Positions 43,684-53,056 of a stretch of 64,000 nt of DNA are shown in pieces. The DNA is from Enterovibrio baiacu (GTDB lineage Bacteria > Pseudomonadota > Gammaproteobacteria > Enterobacterales > Vibrionaceae), in the NCBI RefSeq assembly GCF_004120195.1, contig NZ_SCHN01000011.1, positions 62,001-126,000 of the forward strand, given 5' to 3'. The translations under genes and the position numbers were made by a program. How positions within the stretch are numbered: the first letter of the stretch is position 1; each line of letters begins with the position of its first letter. Under the pieces are notes generated by a model. It was not told the origin of the DNA. It ran no database searches and saw only the letters and a list, made by a program, of their open reading frames with translations.

Positions 43684-45635
43684 TTTTCCTCCTTAGAAGC
43701 CGCAAACAGTGGGGCATAGGGTAGGGTCACTGTCATCGCGGTGAATTCGCCAGATGATGATGCCACTTCTATTTTCCCTCCGTGATGCTCAACAATCTGT
43801 CGGCAAACCGACAATCCGATGCCAAGCCCGAAGTGTCCTTCCCGTTTTGTGGTGTAGTTCAACTCAAAGATTTTATTTTTAATGGTTTCTGGAATGCCCG
43901 AGCCGTTGTCGCGAACCGTGACCTTTACAGCTTTGCGACTCTGGTAAACGGTTTCTCGCGTTGTAACGTGAATTTCGCCATCAGAATCAACGGCATCGAG
44001 TGCGTTCGAAATCAAGTTTGTCCAAACTTGCTGCAGGGCGATAGGCATACAGCGAACGTCTCGAAGTTCGCCATAATCTCTGACCACTTTGAGCCTTTTT
44101 AGCTGATTTTCGAACATCACTAAGGTGTCTTCTATGCCTTCATGAATGTCCACATCGCGCATGGTTTCATCATCTTGACGGGCATAGGTTTTTAAGCTTT
44201 TCACCATGTCTGCAATGCGCTGGGCGCACACGCTGGTGGAGCGCAATAAGCTGCCGGCTTGATAGAACATGTCCCACTGCATGAGCGTCTTTTCAAATCC
44301 ACTGTCCAGGGTGTGCATCCAGGTTCTAATGTCTGCCGGATTATCGAATCCCATGTTGACCGCTTTTCTGGCGAGCGTGCGATCGCCAATCATAGGCTCA
44401 ATGGCTTTTGCTTTTTGTCGGGCATCGGCAGTGGACATTGGGCGGGAAAGGAGCGCCTCAGCCATGATGTGATTAGCCTTCTCTTTGGCTTTGTCACTGA
44501 GCTCTGTATTGATGAGCTCACCGATGCTGTCTCTCAACGTGTCGCTGTTTCTTAAAATCGCAGACACGGGGTTGTTAAGTTCATGAGCAACCCCCGCAAC
44601 CAATTGACCCAGCATCGCCATTTTTTCTCTTTCGATCAGTTGTTTATGGGCCAACTCGAGAGATTTCAGCGTTTGTTGCAGTTTCACCTCCGTGGTGATG
44701 CTGCGTTTGAGGCGTCGATTAAAGTGCCGCAACAAATAGCTGGTAAACAAGGGCAACAGATCGTTTCTCGCTTGCATGACTTTGCTAAACAACGCGCGGT
44801 TCAACTTAATGACGTTTGTGGGTTGAAGGGTAATGCCCGTGGAAAAAGACACATCACCTGTTACGAACGACATACCGCCGATCAGGCTGCCTTTTCCTAG
44901 CCTCGCCACTTCATGAGAGGCGCCGGTTTCATCGCGCTTTAATAACGCCACTTCACCGTCGACAACAAACCAAAGGAAACTGTTTGGTTGGCCTTCATGG
45001 GTCAGTAAATGGTCTTCACTGTAGCTTCGGAAAGCGTGGTTCTCGTCGTTATGATCGAAGTAATCAGTCAGCTCATTGAAGAGTTGTTGGGCAAGCTCAT
45101 CATCCGATGTTCCGATGGCAGATTCGATAAACCCGTGGCGATAGCTGGCAAGACGATGTTCAATATGCGCATCAAGCAATCGACGTTGGTCGAGAACATG
45201 GCAAAATCGGAGCAAATCGTCGGTATTGTGCTTTAACACATAGTTGGTTAATTCCTTGCGCGCCGTCGTGACCATCTGTTCGGGCTCCCAAGGTTTGGTC
45301 ATGCAGTAATTGAGTCGACCTTCGTTCACGGCCTGCATGATCACTTCAATTTGCGCTTGGTCGTTGAGTAATATGGTTCGCGCGCCCGCAGAGGCAGGTT
45401 GATTGTCGATATTGATCAGTAGATCAACGCCGTTATCCTCGCCAAGGTTATGGTCGCAAATAAAAAGTGCAACCTGACGGCCTTGCTGATGAAGCTCACT
45501 GAGCGTGACAGTCGCGGAAGAAACGTTATCAATACAGACGATGTCGAAGGAGGAGGAAAAAGCGGCGAGTTCTCGTTCTAGTTGCGCCAAAATCTCTGCG
45601 TCATCATCAAGACAAAGAATGACATATGGGTGCAT
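43680..45635 (-). CDS. Hybrid histidine kinase: receiver, cNMP-like domain, split DHp (module 1)
   Basis: About 651 residues, with no transmembrane helix. I start at MHPYVILCLDDDAE because the receiver begins there; an ATG 7 codons upstream is possible. Order: receiver (1-125, Asp61, but the usual switch Thr is Asn in ILLNDQAQ); helical linker; cyclic-nucleotide-binding-like beta-roll (about 195-300, FLWFVVDGEVALLKRD); coiled coil; DHp helix 1 with His351 (GQLVAGVAHELNNPVSAIL); an insert of about 90 residues; DHp helix 2 (about 464-488); HATPase with N box NLISNALDAV and DNGSGIP. The beta-roll lacks an obvious phosphate-binding cassette, so its ligand is open. It pairs with the regulator at 43183. 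A relative lacking the receiver lies at 51064. Confidence 0.85.
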   Translation of the reverse strand: MHPYVILCLDDDAEILAQLERELAAFSSSFDIVCIDNVSSATVTLSELHQQGRQVALFICDHNLGEDNGVDLLINIDNQPASAGARTILLNDQAQIEVIMQAVNEGRLNYCMTKPWEPEQMVTTARKELTNYVLKHNTDDLLRFCHVLDQRRLLDAHIEHRLASYRHGFIESAIGTSDDELAQQLFNELTDYFDHNDENHAFRSYSEDHLLTHEGQPNSFLWFVVDGEVALLKRDETGASHEVARLGKGSLIGGMSFVTGDVSFSTGITLQPTNVIKLNRALFSKVMQARNDLLPLFTSYLLRHFNRRLKRSITTEVKLQQTLKSLELAHKQLIEREKMAMLGQLVAGVAHELNNPVSAILRNSDTLRDSIGELINTELSDKAKEKANHIMAEALLSRPMSTADARQKAKAIEPMIGDRTLARKAVNMGFDNPADIRTWMHTLDSGFEKTLMQWDMFYQAGSLLRSTSVCAQRIADMVKSLKTYARQDDETMRDVDIHEGIEDTLVMFENQLKRLKVVRDYGELRDVRCMPIALQQVWTNLISNALDAVDSDGEIHVTTRETVYQSRKAVKVTVRDNGSGIPETIKNKIFELNYTTKREGHFGLGIGLSVCRQIVEHHGGKIEVASSSGEFTAMTVTLPYAPLFAASKEEK

Positions 45636-45827
45636 GTGTTTACCAAATACCTGCATTTTTCATAAGTGTATAGCTTTGTTCGTCTACAAGCTGAGAACAA
45701 GACTGCAAACTGACACATACTGTGCGAAAACATTAACGCTTCTGCTGAAATCCTCATTAAGCCATGGGGTTAAGTGCATTGTTGGTTTACACTTGAGACC
45801 GTTTATTTTGATTTCATTGGAGCAATC

Positions 45828-47144
45828 ATGATTTTTGGGAAGTATGCAGCCATTGGTGGTGCCGTGGCATTAGTCGTCATTTGGCCGCTCGCATCTGGAC
45901 ACGTGGGTCAGTCAATTTACGAACGCGAAGTTGAGCAGTCGCAATCGCCATACGCTGTTATTACTAACGAATCCTATGATCGTGGTTATTTGTCTTCTGA
46001 CGTTGTCACCAAGGTATCTTTGGTGGGATCAGCCAAAGAGCAACTTGAACTGGATGGCATTCCAACCAGCTATGTGCTGAACAGCAAAGTGTCTCATGGC
46101 TTCTTTAGTATCGGTACAGAATCGGTGCTTGAAATGACGCCTGAACTTAAAGTGCTGACAGACAAGTTGTGGCCGAACGGTGAATCACCTTTTACCTTCC
46201 AATCAGAAACCGCTATCTCCGGTAAAACGGATTACACCATGTCGTTGGCGGCCATTGATGCCAATGAAGACGGTGTGAAAATCGCCAGTACGCCGCTTGT
46301 TGTTAACGGTACGATGGACAAAGCGGGTGTGATTTCTTTCACCATGAACATGGATTCATTCGGTTTTGAATCTGACTACGGTGAAAAAGCACAAATCACC
46401 AATGTGACGGGTTCAGGTCAAGGTGAGCTAATCGATGATATTTGGGTGGGTAACCAGAAAATTAATTTCGGCCGTTTTGACCTTGATAACCAAGATGGCC
46501 TGCCAGCGACGCTCACCAACTTCAGCATTGAAGTGAAGAACCTACTGACGTCTGTATCCGGTGTTGATGTGAAAACTGCTGAAGCGGACGATCTACGTTT
46601 CAACAATGAAAACCTGATTTCGTTGGAGAAGTTTGAGGTAAAAGACGAGCTTACTTTGAACAACCTAAAATTAGGCTTGAACTTCGATGCGCTGGACTAT
46701 ACAGCCATGACAACGCTAGCAACGGTCGCAGACGCGATGGGCGAAGAACCTTCTCCAGAAGAGATGGAGCAAATGATCACAGCGTTAGATGCCTTGGTTG
46801 ATAAAGGGTTGGGTGTGAAACTGAATCCACTGGAAATTGATACGCCAGAAGGGCAAATTGATGCGAACTTGGATTTGCAAGTCGCTTCAGGCTTGACCAG
46901 CGTTTCTCAAAACTTCCAAGCATTACCAAGCAAGATTAGCGGTGAATTAAACCTCAGCGCGCCGTCTGCCTATGTACAAGGTGTACCTGAGCTGTCGAAC
47001 ATGGCACAAAATTTGGAACAATATGGATTCGTATCTCAAAGCGAAAACATGGTGAAATTGAATGCCAAAATTGAAGGTGATCAACTGGTGTCTCCGACGG
47101 GGCAAAAAATCCCTGTGGGTTTGCTGATGATGCTAATGATGTAA
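45828..47144 (+). CDS. YdgA-like (DUF945) family protein
   Basis: A 438-residue protein. The start at 45828 follows GGAG by 7 bases; the frame is open 18 codons upstream. An N-terminal hydrophobic segment (GKYAAIGGAVALVVIWPLAS) is a signal anchor, and the rest should be periplasmic. VGQSIYEREVEQSQS, NESYDRGYLSSDVVTKVSL and the C-terminal KIPVGLLMMLMM fit the YdgA/DUF945 family, whose role is not known. It is divergent from kinase 1, and a terminator follows. Confidence 0.75.
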   Translation: MIFGKYAAIGGAVALVVIWPLASGHVGQSIYEREVEQSQSPYAVITNESYDRGYLSSDVVTKVSLVGSAKEQLELDGIPTSYVLNSKVSHGFFSIGTESVLEMTPELKVLTDKLWPNGESPFTFQSETAISGKTDYTMSLAAIDANEDGVKIASTPLVVNGTMDKAGVISFTMNMDSFGFESDYGEKAQITNVTGSGQGELIDDIWVGNQKINFGRFDLDNQDGLPATLTNFSIEVKNLLTSVSGVDVKTAEADDLRFNNENLISLEKFEVKDELTLNNLKLGLNFDALDYTAMTTLATVADAMGEEPSPEEMEQMITALDALVDKGLGVKLNPLEIDTPEGQIDANLDLQVASGLTSVSQNFQALPSKISGELNLSAPSAYVQGVPELSNMAQNLEQYGFVSQSENMVKLNAKIEGDQLVSPTGQKIPVGLLMMLMM

Positions 47145-47166
47145 TGCAACTTAGTGATTAATATCA

Positions 47167-47202
47167 AAAGCCCGTGCGAGAGAATAACGCGCGGGCTTTT
47201 TT
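47167..47202 (+). terminator. Terminator after the DUF945 gene
   Basis: AAAAGCCCGTGCG pairs with CGCGCGGGCTTTT (one G-T pair), followed by TT. Confidence 0.85.
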
Positions 47203-47373
47203 GTGGAAAAAACACCCGAGTTAAATAAATGTTAGAAATTCACTCTAGTCTTTGTGACAAAACGTAAAAATAAGCAGAATAGGGCTAGTAATTTTGCCAA
47301 CTTAGTCGACACTGAATAGTAAGACAGAGATTTAATCCCTGTTTCTACATTCAGTCCAACAATAGGGGGATGC

Positions 47374-47790
47374 ATGGAATCGATAAAAGTAAAAGATTAC
47401 ATGAATAAAAGGCCTGTAACGTTTAAAGCCTCCATGACTCTGTCGATTGCATTAGAAAAAATGCTGAAGGCTGATCAAACTGGTGGTCCCGTTGTCGATG
47501 ACAACCATCATGTTGTCGGTTTTCTGTCTGAGCAAGACATGATCCACAAACTGCTCAAGGTTGGTTACTACTGCCAAGACACAAACACGGTTGATGATTG
47601 TATGCATAAGGCGGTTGAAACAGTGACGCCTGAAGACAGTATCATTCGATTGGCAGAGCAAATGCTGCCAGGCAAACCAAAAGTTTACCCTGTGGTTGAG
47701 CATGGCCGTTTAGTCGGCATCATGTCTCGCCGCGATATTCTCAAAGCCATTGCAACGCAAATCGACGATTGTTTTCACCATCCAGTATAA
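47374..47790 (+). CDS. Tandem CBS-domain protein
   Basis: A 138-residue cytoplasmic protein of two CBS motifs: residues about 5-60 (VKDYMNKRPVTFKASMTL, GGPVVDDNHHVVGFLSEQDM) and about 75-130 (PEDSIIRLAEQML, GRLVGIMSRRDILKAI). Paired CBS motifs form a Bateman module that binds adenine nucleotides. No effector domain is attached, so it must act on a partner that I cannot name. It is a single gene with its own terminator. Confidence 0.85.
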   Translation: MESIKVKDYMNKRPVTFKASMTLSIALEKMLKADQTGGPVVDDNHHVVGFLSEQDMIHKLLKVGYYCQDTNTVDDCMHKAVETVTPEDSIIRLAEQMLPGKPKVYPVVEHGRLVGIMSRRDILKAIATQIDDCFHHPV

Positions 47791-47820
47791 CGTCCTTCGT
47801 GTTGATAATAGCGAAATGTT

Positions 47821-47843
47821 AAAGGTGCTTTAGGCACCTTTTT
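47821..47843 (+). terminator. Terminator after the CBS gene
   Basis: AAAGGTGC, loop TTTAG, GCACCTTT is followed by TT. Confidence 0.82.
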
Positions 47844-48015
47844 CTTATTCCTATTGCTTCTACTGAAATACACTGCACCTTGTGAACTCACTAAAAATTC
47901 ATGCTTTTCCTTTCATCGTTGTTTTCGCATTAATTTGATAGACTGCGGCGCAAAACTTTTGTGCTGCGAACAGGAAATGCAGTGCAGTACTGTGATAATT
48001 CGACCGGAAGTCATC

Positions 48016-49482
48016 ATGTCTAAACAGCAACAAGCAAAGTTCGTCAGTGGATCAATCATGCGCCACATCACTGTGATGTCGACATCCGGCGCGGTGGGAT
48101 TGATGGCGTTGTTTTTGGTTGACCTTGTCGACATGTTTTTCATCAGTTTGCTTGGACAAGTTGAGCTCGCCGCAGCGATTGGCTTTGCCGGTACCATCGT
48201 GTTTTTCTCTACCTCTGTCTCAATAGGCACCTCTATCGCCACGGGCGCTTTGGTGAGCAGGGCGCTTGGCGCCGGCAAAAAAGACGACGCGCGAAAGATT
48301 GTGGCGAGCGTGATGATTTTCGCGGCGTTGGTCAGTGTGGTAACGGTAGGGCTTATCCTCTTCTTTCTCGACAACATCCTAGGACTGATTGGCGCAACAG
48401 GGGAAACCGCCGTTAAGGCGAAAGAGTACCTTGTTATCATCTTGCCAAGTGCACCGTTAATGGCGATGGGTATGTGTGGTGGTGCAGCATTGCGCGGCGT
48501 GGGCGATGCGAAGCGCTCGATGTCCGCAACCTTGGCGGGCGGCGCTGCCAATGCCATTCTCGACCCTATTTTTATCTTTGGTTTGTCGATGGGCATTGAG
48601 GGCGCAGCGATTGCGTCTGTTATGTCGCGCGTTGTGCTTTTTGGCGTGTCTTTTCATGCCGTACACCGCACGCACGATTTGATCGCGAGGCCATCGCTCA
48701 CGGATTTGTCAGAGCATTTTCGTGCCATTACGCATATTGCGGTGCCTGCCATCGTGACAAACACAGCAACCCCCTTCGGAAATGCCATCGTGACGGCACA
48801 AATTGCGAAGTTTGGTGCGGACTACGTGGCAGGTTATGCCGTTATCGGACGTTTACTTCCGGTTTCTTTTGCTCTCATCTTTTCTCTGTCAGGCGCAGTG
48901 GGACCCATTCTTGGGCAGAATTTTGGGGCCGGGCGTTTTGATCGCGTTCGACTAACCTTGTCCGATTCCGTGAAGTTCGTGTCTGCATACTGCGTGTTAG
49001 TCGCCGTGATTCTTTTCTTCTCACAAAGCTTCATCACTACTGCATTCAGCTTAACGGGGGATGCGGCGTCCATGGTGAACCTTTTCTGTACCTTTATTGC
49101 CATCAGTTTCATTTTCAATGGCATCCTGTTTGTCTCCAACGCGGCGTTTAACAACCTTAATCGCCCAACGTGGTCAACGTTACTCAATGTGGGTAAAGCG
49201 ACGCTGGGCACGATTCCCTTTGTTTATGTAGGTGGGGAATTGGCGGGTGCTGAAGGTGTGTTGATCGGTCAGGCGCTAGGCTCTGTGTTCTTTGGTGTGG
49301 CAGGTTATGTGTTGGTAAACCGTTTGATTAAACAGCTTTCAGACGAGAATGAAACAATCGAAGACACTGTGGCGATTGAGCCAGTTGTACCTGTGGCCGC
49401 ATTCAGCAGTTGCCGAGAGGTGATGGCGGAAGACGGTGAAGAGCTACAAGACAAAGATGGAAAGTGTAAACCGTCAGCCTAA
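48016..49482 (+). CDS. MATE-family efflux transporter
   Basis: A 488-residue inner-membrane protein with twelve hydrophobic segments in two similar halves. I start at MSKQQQAKFVSG (48016) with GGAAG 7 bases upstream; the frame is open 54 codons further but that part is not MATE-like. LVDMFFISLLGQVELAAAIG and PLMAMGMCGGAALRGVGDAK are typical. MATE pumps export cationic drugs or metabolites using Na+ or H+. The last 40 residues are a hydrophilic tail with a Cys pair. A perfect hairpin CCGTCAGC/GCTGACGG (49471-49491) spans the stop codon. Confidence 0.87.
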   Translation: MSKQQQAKFVSGSIMRHITVMSTSGAVGLMALFLVDLVDMFFISLLGQVELAAAIGFAGTIVFFSTSVSIGTSIATGALVSRALGAGKKDDARKIVASVMIFAALVSVVTVGLILFFLDNILGLIGATGETAVKAKEYLVIILPSAPLMAMGMCGGAALRGVGDAKRSMSATLAGGAANAILDPIFIFGLSMGIEGAAIASVMSRVVLFGVSFHAVHRTHDLIARPSLTDLSEHFRAITHIAVPAIVTNTATPFGNAIVTAQIAKFGADYVAGYAVIGRLLPVSFALIFSLSGAVGPILGQNFGAGRFDRVRLTLSDSVKFVSAYCVLVAVILFFSQSFITTAFSLTGDAASMVNLFCTFIAISFIFNGILFVSNAAFNNLNRPTWSTLLNVGKATLGTIPFVYVGGELAGAEGVLIGQALGSVFFGVAGYVLVNRLIKQLSDENETIEDTVAIEPVVPVAAFSSCREVMAEDGEELQDKDGKCKPSA

Positions 49483-49651
49483 TGCTGACGGATCCCTACC
49501 ATGGAAAAAGCAGAAACCCCGCGTTTGAAAAGTGAACGTATCCACCCAATTTATTGATCTAATTCAGTAAAGCCTGAGCGTATTCCGCGCAAAATGTCCC
49601 CGTTGCCCACTCATTGTGGGTGTTTTAGCTTTTAAGGGACTACAAGCGATT

Positions 49652-51067
49652 ATGCGCATTCAGGCGAAATATCTACTTCCACTTCTTATTCCGTTGTTGG
49701 TGTTAGTTCTGCCAGCTTCGGCTTTTCCTTTTGAATCGATGACAGTGATGCAGCAGCGTGCCATCGCGTTGTTTTTGTTGGCTGCGTTGTGCTGGGTGTT
49801 AGAACCCATTCCTATCTATGCAACCTCCGTCGTGGTCATTGTTTTAGAGCTGCTTTTCTTATCCGACAAAGGGTTGATTTGGTTCAGACGTGATGCAGGC
49901 TCGCCAGAATTCGGCGGTTTATTGAGTTACAGCGATATCATGGCAACTTTTGCTAGCCCGATCATTATGCTGTTTCTTGGTGGCTTTTTCCTTGCAATGG
50001 CAGCAACCAAATACCGTTTAGATATCAACCTTGCTCGCGTGTTGCTCAAGCCGTTTGGTGCAAAGCCTCAATGGGTAATGGCTGGCTTAATGCTTATCAC
50101 TGCTATTTTCTCTATGTTCATGTCGAACACGGCGACCACGGCGATGATGCTCGCGATTCTTACGCCGATTTTGGTGCTGTTTAAGCCTGACGACCCGGGC
50201 AAGATTGCGTTTGCACTGTCTATTCCTGTTGCCGCAAACATTGGTGGTATTGGTACCCCGATTGGCACGCCACCCAATGCGATTGCATTGAAATACCTCA
50301 CTGGCGAAAACATGATCACCTTTGGTGAGTGGATGGCATTTGGTGTGCCATTTGTTGTTGTTATGTTGGTGGTTGCATGGGCGTTGCTGTGCGCGTTGTT
50401 CCCTTCAACTGAAACCAACATGTCGCTGGACATTAAAGGTAAGTTCTTAAAAACACCGAAAGCCATCACTGTGTACATCACGTTTGCGGTGACGGTAGGG
50501 CTGTGGTTGATGGGTTCAAGCCATGGTATGAACTCTTACACTGTGGCGTTGATTCCTGTCGCTGTGTTCTCGATGACGGGCATCATCAACAAAGAAGATT
50601 TGAAAAAGATTTCTTGGGACGTGCTTTGGTTGGTATCGGGTGGTTTTGCATTGGGCTTGGCTTTAGACAGAACCGGGCTCGCGAGCTTGTTGGTGAACAG
50701 CATTCCGTTTGAAAACTTTGCGCCAGAAATCGTCTTGATTGGCGCGGCGGCGCTGTGTTTGCTGATGGCGAACTTTATGTCTCATACCGCGACCGCTAAC
50801 TTGTTGATGCCAATCATGGCGGCGCTCGGTGTGTCCATGACCTCGTTGACGCCGTTAGGCGGTGAAATGACACTTATCCTTGTCGTGACATTCGCAGCCT
50901 CGTTGGGCATGTCTTTGCCAATCAGTACGCCGCCGAATGCCTTGGCACACGCTACAGGCCATGTGAACAGCAATCAGATGGCGAAAGTGGGTGTCATTCT
51001 TGGTGTGGGTGGTGTGGCACTTAGCTTTGTGATGATTTGGATCTTGAGGTTGGTGAACTTCCTATGA
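49652..51067 (+). CDS. DASS/SLC13-family sodium-carboxylate transporter
   Basis: A 471-residue inner-membrane protein. I start at MRIQAKYLLPLL; AAGGGA lies 12 bases upstream, and a GTG 12 codons earlier is also possible. Two Ser-Asn-Thr type substrate/Na+ motifs are seen: MSNTATTAMML with IGTPPNAIAL in the first half, and MSHTATANLLMPI with ISTPPNALAHATG in the second. The family takes up di- and tricarboxylates or sulfate with Na+. Its TGA overlaps the ATG of the following histidine kinase, so transporter and sensor are made together. This suggests the kinase senses the transported compound or transport itself. Confidence 0.88.
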   Translation: MRIQAKYLLPLLIPLLVLVLPASAFPFESMTVMQQRAIALFLLAALCWVLEPIPIYATSVVVIVLELLFLSDKGLIWFRRDAGSPEFGGLLSYSDIMATFASPIIMLFLGGFFLAMAATKYRLDINLARVLLKPFGAKPQWVMAGLMLITAIFSMFMSNTATTAMMLAILTPILVLFKPDDPGKIAFALSIPVAANIGGIGTPIGTPPNAIALKYLTGENMITFGEWMAFGVPFVVVMLVVAWALLCALFPSTETNMSLDIKGKFLKTPKAITVYITFAVTVGLWLMGSSHGMNSYTVALIPVAVFSMTGIINKEDLKKISWDVLWLVSGGFALGLALDRTGLASLLVNSIPFENFAPEIVLIGAAALCLLMANFMSHTATANLLMPIMAALGVSMTSLTPLGGEMTLILVVTFAASLGMSLPISTPPNALAHATGHVNSNQMAKVGVILGVGGVALSFVMIWILRLVNFL

Positions 51068-52422
51068 GTTCAACGACAGCACAATGCCCAATCTCTGAGC
51101 ATGAACCCGTGCTGGCTCGGATCATTCGAGACTACTTTTGCTCGCCTAACCGACAATGTCAGGTCTTGGCGGGCATTGCTGTGCTTGAACAATCAGGGCA
51201 CAACGACCGCTTGTATTACCTGAAAAGTGGCAGCATGGCGGCCTACTATCAAGAAACTGATAACAGCCATCCCGTGCTGGTATTTCAAGTTGAAGCGGGC
51301 ATGTTCTTTGGGGTGCACAGCTTTTTCGCGGGCACCTTCAAAGCCTCGACGACCGTGATTGCGCAGACGGATTGTGAACTGGCATGGATTGATATTTCAA
51401 CGAAAGCTGTCAATGAAGACACTTATGGTTCATTGAGTGCGCAGTTCATGCCTGTGATGGTGAGTGAACTTTCAAAACGCCAACAGCGTGCGAGCTTAAA
51501 AGCAGTCGCGAATGCGCAGTCACAGCAAAAACTCTTTCGTGCTGAGCAGATGACGACCTTAGGCCAATTGGCCGCAGGCATTGCGCATGAGCTTAACAAT
51601 GCGGTCGGCGTGATTGATAGCAAAGCGCAACGCTTGCAGGACACGCTGTCTTCATGGCTTGCCACGTATCAGCCGGACGCACAGCCTTTTTTCGATGTGG
51701 GTTTGTCTCAAGGGCAGGGTGTGTCTTCCAGTGAAGCACGTTCACGGGGAAGAATGCTCGAGAAGCAGCATGACTTACCGAGCAATAAAGCACGTCTACT
51801 TGCCCGCGCATTGCCGCAAGATGCAGAAATAAACGTGTGGCTGGCTGATCTTGATAACGCCCTGCATTTTTGGGAACAAGGCAGAGAGCTGCATGATCTG
51901 CAAATTGCCGCGCAGCATGCGGTTTCCATTGTGCGTTCTGTGAAGCAGTTAGGTGGCGCAGACCATGAACGTAACGAGCATGTTGATATCAATGACACAT
52001 TACAAAAATCGCTTTCCTTGCTTCAAGGCGCTATTCGTGGCGTGACCGTGACGCAAACCTTTGGTGACCTTCCTTTGCTGGTGGGCAGCAGCACTGAGTT
52101 TGTCCAAATCTGGGTCAACCTCATTAAAAATGCCACAGAGGCATTGGCCGACACGCCATCACCAAACATTGATATTTACACCTTCACGTCTAAGGGCTGG
52201 CTGATTGTCACCATTGCCAATAATGGTCCTGTCATTGAAGAGAGTGTACGCCGCAAAATCTTTCAACCTAATTTCACCACCCGTAAAGGTGGGTTGTCTT
52301 TTGGCCTTGGTCTTGGTCTGTCTATCGTCCAACGACTGGTTAACGAATATAACGGCTCCATCGCCGTCAAAAGTGACGCGGACATAACGACATTTCGAGT
52401 CCGATTACCGCTAGGGGAATAA
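51064..52422 (+). CDS. Histidine kinase with cNMP-like domain and split DHp (module 2)
   Basis: A 452-residue cytoplasmic kinase. The ATG at 51064 overlaps the transporter stop (ATGA). Order: cyclic-nucleotide-binding-like beta-roll (about 20-130, RLYYLKSGSMAAYYQE); linker; DHp helix 1 with His175 (GQLAAGIAHELNNAVGVI); an insert of about 80 residues containing SSSEARSRGRMLE; DHp helix 2 (about 280-297); HATPase with N box NLIKNATEAL, NNGPVIEE in place of the usual DxGxG, and GLGLGLSIVQRLV. It matches module 1's kinase but lacks the N-terminal receiver. The regulator gene follows after 1 base. Confidence 0.87.
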   Translation: MSSTTAQCPISEHEPVLARIIRDYFCSPNRQCQVLAGIAVLEQSGHNDRLYYLKSGSMAAYYQETDNSHPVLVFQVEAGMFFGVHSFFAGTFKASTTVIAQTDCELAWIDISTKAVNEDTYGSLSAQFMPVMVSELSKRQQRASLKAVANAQSQQKLFRAEQMTTLGQLAAGIAHELNNAVGVIDSKAQRLQDTLSSWLATYQPDAQPFFDVGLSQGQGVSSSEARSRGRMLEKQHDLPSNKARLLARALPQDAEINVWLADLDNALHFWEQGRELHDLQIAAQHAVSIVRSVKQLGGADHERNEHVDINDTLQKSLSLLQGAIRGVTVTQTFGDLPLLVGSSTEFVQIWVNLIKNATEALADTPSPNIDIYTFTSKGWLIVTIANNGPVIEESVRRKIFQPNFTTRKGGLSFGLGLGLSIVQRLVNEYNGSIAVKSDADITTFRVRLPLGE

Positions 52423-52423
52423 C

Positions 52424-52897
52424 ATGGAAAAAATCAACATTATCTGCGTTGACGATCAGCGTGAAGTGCTTAGCGCAGTGCTCAAGGATTTAGCGCCTCT
52501 TGCCGACATTTTTCATATTGAAGATTGTGAATCGGCGGATGAAGCCCTTGAGCTTATCGACGAGCTAGATGCGGAAGGCGAGCACATTGCCCTCATCATT
52601 TCCGACCATGTCATGCCGGGAAAAACAGGTGTGGAATTGCTGACAGAAGTGTCGGCAGACACGCGTTTCAGCCATACGCGTAAAATGCTGCTCACAGGGC
52701 AGGCGACCCACGCCGATACCATTGAAGCCATCAACAGTGCGTGTATTGAGCGTTATTTCGAAAAGCCTTGGAAAGCAGAATTGCTGTGTGATGCGGCGAA
52801 AGCCTTGGTGACGCAGTACATCTTTGACTTGGGCATTGATTATCGTGATTACCAAGATGCATTGGATACCAATGTGGTGTTTGCGCGTTTGAAGTAA
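52424..52897 (+). CDS. Stand-alone response regulator (module 2)
   Basis: A 157-residue single receiver with Asp10/Asp11, phosphoacceptor Asp61 (LIISDHVMPGKTGVELL), Thr in MLLTGQAT and Lys in FEKPWKAELL, then a short helical tail. There is no DNA-binding domain. It is very similar to the regulator at 43183 and is the third gene of the transporter-kinase-regulator operon. The output is unknown: either protein-protein signalling or a relay step. Confidence 0.87.
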   Translation: MEKINIICVDDQREVLSAVLKDLAPLADIFHIEDCESADEALELIDELDAEGEHIALIISDHVMPGKTGVELLTEVSADTRFSHTRKMLLTGQATHADTIEAINSACIERYFEKPWKAELLCDAAKALVTQYIFDLGIDYRDYQDALDTNVVFARLK

Positions 52898-52993
52898 CGC
52901 ATTGCTGATAAAGAGGAAAGGGCGTCAAGGTTGTGCTCATGCAGTTGTGAGATGTGACCTTGAAGCGAAAACACGATTTTTCTCATGTGGCAC

Positions 52994-53025
52994 TTGACCT
53001 TGGAGTTATCTCCAAGGTTTACACT
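52994..53025 (+). promoter_or_regulatory. MerR-type (ZntR-like) promoter of the Zn/Cd ATPase gene
   Basis: The -35 box TTGACC (52994-52999) and -10 box TACACT (53020-53025) are 20 bases apart. A perfect dyad CCTTGGAG-TTAT-CTCCAAGG lies between them (52998-53017). The overlong spacer with a centred dyad is the mark of promoters untwisted by MerR-family metal sensors such as ZntR. No merR/zntR gene is in the window. Confidence 0.85.
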
Positions 53026-53056
53026 GATTGTATCAACCCAGAAAGGAGATAAGGTC

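Noticed and set aside
47913-48596. 227-codon minus-strand open frame
   Set aside because: It lies antisense within the MATE gene, has a composition typical of a shadow frame and no ribosome site.
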